From the NCBI GenBank assembly GCA_019722365.1, contig JADFUC010001058.1, positions 91,233-155,232 on the forward strand: 64,000 nucleotides of DNA, in the 5' to 3' direction. Under the pieces are notes generated by a model, which was not told the DNA's origin, searched no databases, and was given only the letters and a program-made list of their open reading frames with translations. Origin of the DNA: Lithospermum erythrorhizon. Lineage: Eukaryota; Streptophyta; Magnoliopsida; Boraginales; Boraginaceae. Both the position numbers and the translations under genes were made by a program. Below are positions 1 to 13,600 of this stretch, piece after piece (position 1 is the stretch's first letter; each line of letters starts with the position of its first letter).

Positions 1-2614
<2,614 letters not shown>

Positions 2615-2829
2615 GGTGATGGTTGGGGGGGGGGGGAGGGGGTTGGAGTTTTGGGCAAGAAAAGGGTATAGAGGGGAAAATGGGAGAGAATTACACACTA
2701 TTTTATAGATAAGGCTAAGTAGAAAAAGTTAGCTGCTGACGATACTGGCCTCAAAATTCGATTCGATTAATCGGTCAGAAAGTATTATGGAGTCATTTAC
2801 CATTCGACGCTTCAAAACGACCCATTCGA

Positions 2830-3200
2830 TCACATATGTTTCCAAAAAACGTGACTACTGTCTTCCTTCCATCAAAACGAAGTTAAAAGTTTCTTTGATT
2901 TTTTGGGTTGAATTGACAAAAATAAAATTATCTAACACTAATTTTTAAGATAATTTTCAATTATATTAAAATTTCAGTGGTAAATATTTGATGAGATTAT
3001 TAATTTTAATAATAAAATAGTTGTTGAGATTTCTAATATTTAATGGATAAATATTTTGTCCCAAAATTTATTAAAATTGAAAATTATGTCACAAATAAGG
3101 CGGATAATTTTACCCCTAACAATTCTATCAAAAGTCAAACTTAAGATACATTGTAACGGAATGATCAAGTATACTTTTGTGAAAAACACGTACATCGAAT
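2830..3200. mobile_element. MITE-like element, copy A
   Basis: A central block (ggtaaatatttgatgagatt, then ataaatattttgtcccaaaa and ttattaaaattgaaa) recurs at 10.66-10.79 kb in copy B. The right end, read in reverse complement (cttgatcattccgtt then aagtttgacttt), matches the left end of copy B (cttggtcattccgtcaaatg), as expected for long terminal inverted repeats. No coding capacity. Superfamily not determined. Confidence 0.55.
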
Positions 3201-3547
3201 GAAATATCTTTTGAAACACGCCACGATTTAATTCATTAATATTTTTAAATATATACGATCGAATGAAATTATTAACCTGCTTAATATCCCAAACAATAGT
3301 AATAATTATACAACTCGATGTCTTAGGGGGATTTGTTAGGGGGACATTGTTGTTGTTGGGTGGGGCGATTTAAAGTGAGGTGTTTGGCCATGGTCGTGAT
3401 AGGAGGGAAATGGGAGTGAAGATTGAGACTATTTGTGAGAGGAGCGGAGTTCGGTATTTGCGGTACTATACTCGAAAAACTCGATTCGATTAATTATGGA
3501 GTTGGATTCGTGTAAAAAAATATTACGGAGTATTTGATATTCCATAA

Positions 3548-3648
3548 TTATCCGACTCGATGTCTTTATGGTTACTGGGAGGGGGTGGAGTTTGGGCCTT
3601 ATCCGACTGATGTCTTTGGTGTTATTGGGAGGGGGTGGAGTTTGGGCC
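3548..3648. repeat. Two-copy tandem repeat, 50-51 bp
   Basis: Units 3548-3598 and 3599-3648 share ttatccgact, then gatgtcttt, then tgggagggggtggagtttgg with few differences. The gggaggg...ggagttt text also resembles the sequence just upstream of the RPT2 start (2622-2660), so it may be a duplicated promoter fragment. Confidence 0.8.
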
Positions 3649-4654
3649 AAGAATGGTGTGGGAGTGAGAAACTACTTGTGACTTGTGAGAGTTAAGTAGA
3701 GGTGTTAGAGGACCGGGTAGCTACTGTTCGGTATACGAGTAAAAAAACTATTTGTTGTTGACAATAGACAAGCCCTAAAGTATTACTCTATATTTATCTT
3801 CACATTTAAATTTGTGTGTCACCGAAATTGAGATCCAAGGGAAGATAATAGAAATCTATACTCCACAATGATTCATTTCTATCCATTTAAATGCTCAACT
3901 GATGTGAGGAAGTAGGTCTGAAATATTTGCACATTTGAGGATAGAACACGCTTTACCACACATTGACTGTAATTCCCCATACACCAGTCGTGTGTTCTTC
4001 GGAATGACAGAGGCGTAAAAGGGCACGTAGGCGGATTCCCTTGAAAGCGAAAGTTGCAAAAACCTGGCCGGGAAAACCTCGAAAACCACCCTCAGAGAAG
4101 ACTGTACTTTGATCACCACGAGCTAAAATGTCAAATAACAATCATTATTGATGTTGTTTGTTGCATAAAACCCCATCATTTACCTCACCTGCAAATTCCA
4201 GGCATTTGTGTAATCTGAGTCTAACATCTGCTTCAAGCTAAGAGTTGCTAAGATTAAAATTCAGGAAAAAGAGCTCAAAGTGAATCACGAATCCCGTGCA
4301 TCGAATTGAGTAATAAACCACATGGAACATATTTTGTGATTTATTTCTCAACAACACATATATTGTTATACCACAGTCCTTAGCCTTAACAAGGATTCAG
4401 ATGAGGAACACCAAGGCTGAACCTACTAAGAAAAAACATATCTATGAAATAAATCCATAGTAGCCAACATAAGAAGGTACTATTAGAGTTAGTATAACCT
4501 ATATCTGTAGCTCTAAGTATAACATATCTAGCTAAATATCAAGCTGCGACTGGCAAAATTTGTGTACAACCTCAGACCTCTCCTACTCGGAAGAGAGCGC
4601 CAATTACCTCAGGTCCGCAACATAATGTGACAACGATGATGAACTCTCCTACTA

Positions 4655-7600
4655 TCAACCACCTGTGAGCAATCATATTAAAAGAAGTTAAAGACGTTTA
4701 GTTTATACACATGATTTGCCAAAGCTATCAATGTATAAAAGGAGTATTTTCGTTTTAAGTTATGCTATTGAGCATTAAGATATCTAGACTATGGTTATAT
4801 GAGGACTCGTAATGAAGTAGAAACGATTGCTAACTGCAGCTAGCGACTTTAAAAGGGTAGAGATTCATATGCAACAATATTTTAGCGGTAAAGATACTAT
4901 TTATCCAGTTGTAAGGGGAGCAGCCTCCTGAAACCAGTGGACAAATGTAAGATTTCTATCGTTCTGGATCCAAATAAAAACTAGGCTGATCATCCAGTAA
5001 AAAATTTATACGTACCAGGCTGATGACTCTCAGCATTTCCATCTTCCCTGCTTGTACTAGGCTTTGCATTACTCTGTTGCACTGCAGCTTGGTTCTGTTG
5101 ATAAATCACAAGCAATTGCATAAGTAATTAAAAAGGAGAAGGTATTTGAAAATTTTCAGAATCTAATGAAAGCAATCCTTGATTCGAGCTAGAGTTGTTA
5201 TCGAGATGAGCAGAGCCCGAGCTGGAGAATTTTTTGCTCGGCTCGGTCAACAATTGAGCCTTAAAAGCTCGACTGCTGATGGCTCTTAATCGCCGTGTTC
5301 TCGAGCCAGCTCTCACTTGATGCGAATTTCAAATTTTAAAGGTATTGAGTGCATAAAAAAATAATGCATTTAACATTAATCATTACCTGGGAAATGCTAA
5401 ACGCCTCTGGCCTTAAAATTGTTAAACGCCGCAAGAGACAAAAATTTGGTTTCGACTATTATATCCTTACTTCAATGAATCTTTGTAATAGGAAAAATGT
5501 ATATTTTCTATTTAGATACATTATTTAAATTGGTAACAACTTGAATAAAATAACTGTTGGAAATTACTTATTCCTAAACTAAAACAAAAAATTCATTGAA
5601 TTATGCCCAACAAACATGAAAGATATATTGAACAATTTTTCACCGTAGCTTTCTTAAGGAACTTCTATGACAATAGCTTTCATAAATCTCCATATTCCCA
5701 TCAAACATTAGTACATATTCCTAAAGAGATTCATGTTTTCTCACTTAAATACATGTATATAAATCTCCATATTCCTCCCATCATCAAAACATTAGTACAT
5801 ATATTTCCACTAAACATGTATTTAAATAGAAAATATACATGTTTTTTATTATGTTAGGATCTTCATACTAATATTTATATAAAAAGTAGTAAGGATATAA
5901 TAGTCAAATCAAATTTTTATACCAAATAAGAAGCAATTTTGAGACCGAAGGCTTAGCAATTTTGTATATAAATCTAATTTCGACATTAACTGGGATTATA
6001 ACAAAAAAGATCATAACACCTTTAATCCGCCAACAAACCGGGCGCGCCACTGCTCGACTCATTATGTATCTAGCTCCCAGCTGAGCCCTGGCCGCCATTG
6101 ACCTCCTCGGCTCATTAACAACTCTAATTCTAAATTTAACATATGTTATGTTTAAATTTATGATGGTGACTTGGTAATTATTTAACCCAAGATGTTTTTA
6201 TGATGGTGACTTGCTAATTATTTGACCAAGATGTTCATAAATTATGGCATTGCTGGTGGATGAAGGTATTCATTACACTCGATTAATATCTTTGATTTAA
6301 CTAAGAGATCCAAGGCAAGAAAAAAAATGTTGGGCAGAAGAAAACAATTGATGTCGAGGTCTAACAAGAGTGAAGAGTCCATTGTATGAAATAACGCTAA
6401 CAAGTACAGGACTTAAATATCCTGAGGGATTTGACACACATTGAATCAGACTCCCTTCGATTTTTTTTACTTGTCATTCTAACCAAATTTTCTTGTTATT
6501 TTTTACTTGTCATTCTACATTTACTATGCACTTTTTTGCTTCCTTTTCCTATTATATCCCTAAACATTAAATGCATTTGAGCCAATTTTTCTTTTTAATT
6601 CAATATTTTATTTAATCCGTGATAGTCAAGATTTCATCCTCTTATAAATGAGGGTACAAAAGTAAAACAATAACATTTCTTAATAGTTGTGCTAAAGTCT
6701 AGGACGATGCCAAGTAAAAAACATCAGAGGGAGTACTAAGTAATTCATAAGGAAGAGTTTGCGTTTTTGTGTATCGACTTGCCTGTGGCATCAACACTTG
6801 ACCTTGTTGTGGACCAAGATACTGCTGATATGGATTTATGAAATTTGGATGAGGATTCTGTGCAGCCATGGGGTTTATCATAGGATCCACTGTATTAGGT
6901 GCCTGCATTCGCGATGGATCGTGTACGACTGGCATATGAAACGGCTGCATAGGAAACCTCGGGGCCATAGGCGCTCCTGGAGGTGGATTGGGCATTGATG
7001 AGCCTTGTAGCATCTGTGGATAGGGTACAAGTGGCCTGTTCATGCTCATATCCATTGGCATTCCCATCCCCATTCCCATTGCAGGCATATACTGCTGGAC
7101 TCCTGGAAACATTATAGGCACCATGCCACATCCCATCGACATCATCTGAAATGTATAACAACTTTGGAACTTGAAGTGCTTCAGAAAATTAACCATAAAT
7201 AATTTAGTTTGAATCAAAAGATAGTAAAAGAAAGATGTTAGCTAAAACTATGCAATGGGAGTAACTATAGCGCTCTACATTACAGCAACAAGGCGCAAAT
7301 AAAAGACACTATTCGAGAAAACTACCTGTACTTGCAATTGAAGTGTTTTCAAGTATTCAATTGCTTCATCCAACATTGAAGCTTTATCAGTCTGAAATTA
7401 TTGAGGGGAAAATTCAATTTTGAAGTACATGATTCTGGTTCCACTGATGCATTGTCTACTGAAGATGGTCAGTTGTTACATTCACCATACCTTATTGCAC
7501 CGGGGTATGAGCTCCTGTAATGTCTTCATCCTTTCGTTTATCCTATCACGACGTCTCTGCAGAAGTTTTAAAGCGAAAACGATAACATCACATTAGTCCA

Positions 7601-10600
7601 AATCTGACACTACACTAGAAGCTCTAAAATGGTATTGACAAGATCTTTACCCTCTCAGAAAGATTGTGAACCTCTGCAGCACGGGATCTCTTCGTAGAGG
7701 TGGATCCTCGCGCTGTCTTCTTTTCGCCTTCACACTCGAACTCTGTGTCCTGTTACATTAGGAAAAACTTGGAAGTCAGCCAATGGAACATATTGTGTTC
7801 AGAAAATATTATCAAAATGCTGAGCCCATCCTGCAATGTAACAATTACACTATTCGAAATTCAGAAGAACTTCGTGGGGAGCCATTGAACAGCTGGAAAA
7901 GCTCGGGCTCCCTAAGAAAAGTGGAAAAAGAATTTAGAAAGGGATACTTAAAACTGAAAGAGTAAAACATGAGAATCAAATGGCGCTAGCTCTTGATCCA
8001 TGAGATCAAGGGTTCGAATCTTATTGTAGAAGGAGTTGAAAATTATTTTAATCACAACCATAAAAGAAGGCACGAGTAAAAAATTGTCATGTAAAAGATC
8101 CCACAGTAGAGCCTAGGAGAAATTTCATTCAACTGTTTGAATTTTATGTTACAACAGAACACATGAATAACATGGCGATAATTCGATTCTTCATCATCGT
8201 AGTAAATAGGAGATAAAAATGATATTTTCTTCATCTTATACAAAAAGAAAGCGGTTAATTCTAAGACGCTCGATCATACACGTTTTACAATCTCTTCACC
8301 ATTCAATCACACACATTTTATAATGACCCATTCGATCATACATCCCCACTTATAAGTGCGAAGTTATGCTTCTTCCCTTTTACATTGCTAATTACTATAT
8401 TACCCTTATTATGATATTTTATACTGTGGAAAAATATGTTTATAAAATTCTTTAAAAAGTAGTCCTATCACACCAATAATTAATAAATTTAAATTTTTAC
8501 TAAAAATTCTATAACAATTAAAACATAGTTGGAGTTATCAATTTTCTTATAGACTTTATAATATATACGCAATGGGGCTTTACCACTTCCCTGAGACGTA
8601 TACACTCATCATATTGCTCACTATCAACATCTTCGTCCAATTATATAAAAAATACTAAACATATTTTCCAACAAATAAAAATGTTTGATATAATACTGTC
8701 TTTTGATTTTTTAATTTTATCATAACAATAAAGAAATTCCATTTTAATGAATGAATTGGGCCAATACTCATATTATTTTTTTTGTATGATAATTATTCGG
8801 TTATAATTGAAAAATAATTTTTCTAATCCAAAAATTACTATTAAAGAATATATATATCTATTACCTGTCCATAATGATAGGACACTTTGACTTTTTACTT
8901 GAAATAAGTTGAATTTCAACCAAATTTTTTTGTTTCTCGTTGTATAATATTTGATGAAAAATACATCAAATGAAAGAATTTTGAAATGTATTTTTATTAT
9001 TGATATGTTTCTATAAAATTATTATATAACATAAACAAAAAAATATTTACAACAAAGCTCAACTACGTAACAAGCAAGACAAAAATTCAAAAATGCCTCT
9101 CTATCATTTTTAGGGACCTGAGGTAGTATTTGATATTATATTTTTGTATTATATTCTCAACAATTCAAATAAAAAGCAAAGTCAAGCTATTATTATTCAA
9201 TAATTCTTATCCTCAATAGATTGTCAACGCTTAAATTCCGATTTTTCACAGAGTTAAATGTTAAATTCAAATATTTTTGCTCTCGTTTGTATAATATTCG
9301 TGAAAATTATCAAATAATAATATTTTCAAAAATGTAATTTAAATTAAATTTACGTCTAAATCAAAATTATGTCTATCGCTTTAAAGCATAAAAAGTTTAT
9401 CAATTAAACACTTTAAATCAAGTACTTACAATCATTTAGTACTAGTGGGCACAGAATTTGGATATTATATTTCATACATTTAGTTTCTTTATTATAATAT
9501 ATATAACATGTTAGTTTTATGCTTAAATAAAAAATATTTTATCTATAAACTATACATGCAATAATTAATTAGAGTTGAATTAATATATGAAAATTGAAAA
9601 ATCAATCTTCACTATTTAATATCGTTAGTATGTACTGGGGTGAAAATCCAATAAAGAGTATAAAGGTCATAATAATATTTTATATTAGTTTTCACTTATA
9701 TGAAATAAGAGTAGTTCATCAATATTATGGTCTAAAAAACATGCATGAATATCTATATTACAGTGTGATATAAATTCCACTTTATCGATGAACATTCACG
9801 TACAAATCGGTACTCTCATTTTCTATTTCTAATGACTTCTTGTAATATTTTTATATTAGCTTGTTACTGTCAAAATTTGAAAGTTTCCATATCAACTAAT
9901 ATTAATCACATATATACTATCAAGAGGCTTAACTTTTTCTTAAAAAAATTATTGCACAAGATATGTAAGTTATGTGATGCCATCTTTATTTTCTATCATT
10001 TTCAATATAATTCATTTGAAGTATTTTACATTCGCATAAGGGCCATCTAATGCGAATTCTCTTTTGTTGGTTTTGCATGGTTAAAATCGGGGAGAATTTT
10101 ATAAAAAAGTCTTCATATTATTCAGCTAAGGCAAATATTATCGAAATAATCATCAATTAAAATATGTTAAATGAATATATAAAAATAAAATTGAATATTA
10201 GAACTATGAATAATTTATACTAATAATCAATCGGTGTCGATTGCTTAACAATAAATAAAATAACATAAGGCATTTTTTATTAAAAAGAGGAACAATAAAT
10301 AAAAATTACATAACGTCCATTCATTTATTAAAAACTCTCAAAAACAAAGAAGAAGTACGGGTATCAAAATTTTTAAAATCTATTATTAAATTTATATTAT
10401 TAAAATTATAAGAAATCATATGACTACGAACAAATGAATTATAATATAAATCAAAAGTATAATTTATAAATTTACGTAGTCAGCTTAATTACTTTATTTA
10501 TTATCTCAATTTAAATATTCGAAGATACCTAAGACGTGAAACTACTCCATATTTTACTAGTGTTTCAAAAAGTGTTCACTTGGTCATTCCGTCAAATGAA

Positions 10601-13600
10601 AGTTAAGTTTGACTTTGGGACAAATCGGGCAGTGGGTAAAATTAATTTCGATTCTATTAAATCTTTTTAGGCAAATATTTGACGAGATTAGTTAATTTCA
10701 ATAAAGTTTGACGTAGATTAATATTTGATGCGATAAATATTTTACCCCTCGCCAAATTTATTAAAATTGAAATTTTATCTCACAAACGAAATACGCCATT
10801 CTTATTAATTTGTCGCCAAAAAAAAGTCAAACTAAACCTCCATTTTGACTAATGAAGGAGTATTAATTTTTGAAACATTTGTGCTCGAACGGGTGCTCAT
10901 TTCAAACACGTTTCATCGAATTCAGCTTTAACGCTTTTGCAACATATATAATCGAACATGCCATTAACCTCAAAAAAATAAATATTTTGATACATTTTTT
11001 TCCTTTTTAGATAATTGCATTTCATTGAATTATGAATATAAGGAAAAGAAAGTTGTAAACAAAAAAATCTTCTTCTTCAAACTCCACCTAAGAAATTATA
11101 TTTCAAACAATATCTTTATTAAATAATCTGTAATGACCAATAAAATCAATTAAGTTTCACTAGTCACACACTACTACACAACTTCTTACTCGATCTTTAC
11201 ATTACAAGTTAGTGATTAATGATGAAATCTAACTCAAAAATTATAAGTATTAGATTGATGAACTAAAATAATCAGCCAATTGCATTAGCTAAGCATATAC
11301 GCTCAAGTTACATTACCCTGGAAATATATATACTCTTAAATAAGTTGATGTCCCATTTCCAATGTCCAGTACCATATATAGTAGCCGTATATGTCAAAAG
11401 TGGACAAATTCACTGATATGGAGAACCAAAAAAGACAATTCAGGCCTGTATACTTCAAGCCAAATTGCCCTCATGTTCATCATCTTTTACTTTACGAACC
11501 ACATACTTTGATCAAACCTATAATAAACTATTCTGACTAATAAAATCCAAATTAGGAAAAAATATTCATGGTGAAGATTTAGCCACCTGGCAGTAACAGA
11601 TCAGAATTGACGCCACGTGTACAATGAGAATGACTCAACCCTATAGAAAAATAAATTTATTCATTGTAACACTTAAAGACAAGCATGTGCAGCTGAATAC
11701 ACTCTGAACAATTCAGATGCACTTTGCAATCATGACTCAGTAGTGATCAATGGCTCTTACTGCTTTCGAAGTCCCTCCCCCTCCCTCCGATTCTTATAAT
11801 TTTGAAAATTTGACTCTTATATCTTTATAAAAATTCAAATTCAAGACTTCGTCTTTCTGAATAATATTTTCTGATAATAAATAATATAACAATACGACAC
11901 ATAAAGCAGCTCATTAAAATTGCAATTTGAAATATGAAACGACTTGACTTGATTTGATTTTCTCCAATTGACTTATTTCTAAACTTATTGATAATTAATA
12001 ATTAATTAATTTTATTACTAAATTATCTTCTATCGTTTATTATTTTGATAATGATATTCTATCATTTGGGGAAAATGGATAGTAGTTTTAGCATGTATCA
12101 AAGTTAATCAAGTGATGAAATATCACATTTGATCACTAAACATCAAATGAAGGGAATATATTTTATTTAAAGGCACAACATCAACATAATGCTTTGTAAT
12201 AAATAAAGCAAGGACTAGTAAAAAAGATTATTGTAATATTCCATCAATAGTAAATTTGGAATGATTGGATTATATTATAATTTTGAAAAGTTCTCTCCTA
12301 TTCCTAAAAAAATATTCATTTTTAATAGATAAAATTTTAAATTTTAAACTTAAATACTTTTGTTAAAGCATATCAAATATAAATATGTATCAATTAAAAT
12401 TGATTCAATTTTTACTAATAATTAATAATTTAAATTATAAATATTACTACATCGGGAAGTTTGTTATTTTAATTTATTAAAAATAAATTAAACAAATGTT
12501 TTATAATATATCTTCCGCTCCTATTCATCGAATGCCAGACTAGAATATACTCCCCTCCATCCCACAAAAAATCGTTTCACTTTCGACTTTGTTTCATCTC
12601 TCCAACTTTGATCATAGATAGTTTATTTCAGACAGTATAACATTTCATTTAAAAACTATATCAAATTTAAAAATTACATTTCAAATTCTTTCCGTTGATA
12701 TGTTTTTATAAGATATTATACAATACAAATAAATATATTTAAGATGAAAGTTTAAAACGAACAAAATTTGAATGTGACAATCTTTTGTGGATGGAGGTAA
12801 TATTTTAGTTAATTCCAATTTCCTACCATGTTCGTCAAGGCTTATTACTCAGTGTTTTGTCTCCTATTTCCGATACGAGATCAATCATTATTACTGGCAG
12901 TGGTATGGAGTGTTACACTTCCAACTACACATGCCTACCTGGATTATGTGGGTATTCAATTTGCAGCAAACATTTGATAATATAATCAGTTTTATTTGCT
13001 CATTACTACTTCATTTTGACTTTCTCTAACTCTCTATCATCAGAATTTAATTCCATCCTTCTATAAAACTATGACATATCAATAAAATGGGTAGATTAAG
13101 TGCCAAATGAAAATTAGCTTGTTCATTTTTTCTTGATAAGTAAAATAATTTAGAGACCTTCAACATTCATACAACATCATATCATTAGATAGAATCGTCA
13201 TATTAATTTAATAAACCCACACAATTTAATATTAAAATCTAATTAATTTAATCTCGAAGTTTTAATTTAATTAATAAACTATTAACCAAGAAAACAAATT
13301 ATCTAGGTCATTGCAAGTGAAATGTTTTTTTTCTTTCTTCTAAATTCGATCATTATCATTACAATGACTCAATCTTATAATTAGTCATTATGAGTACTAT
13401 TTCATTATCACAAAAAAAATTCATTTCTAATTTCCTCCTCGTTTTAAAGACAGTTCATTCGATTTCGAGCTTTTTCGTTTGACTCCAAACAGTTTATTGT
13501 GCTGTATAATACTTCCTATAAAACTATATCAATGAAAAATAGATTTAAAATTATTTTCCATTAATATATTTTTCATCAAATATTATACAACACAAACAAA

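Larger units (their letters stand above)
2615..4654. other. Spacer between RPT2 start and PIF stop
   Basis: This stretch holds the RPT2 promoter and 5'UTR side (a GC-rich, C/G-homopolymer-rich patch at about 2615-2700) and the 3' flank or 3'UTR of the PIF gene (toward 4654). Between them are a MITE copy (about 2830-3200), a tandem duplication (3548-3648) and text resembling the RPT2 upstream region again near 3340-3500. No convincing coding region is seen. Confidence 0.6.

Noticed and set aside
7975..8045. tRNA gene
   Set aside because: Only a B-box-like stretch is present; no acceptor or anticodon stem can be formed, so it is at most a SINE fragment.
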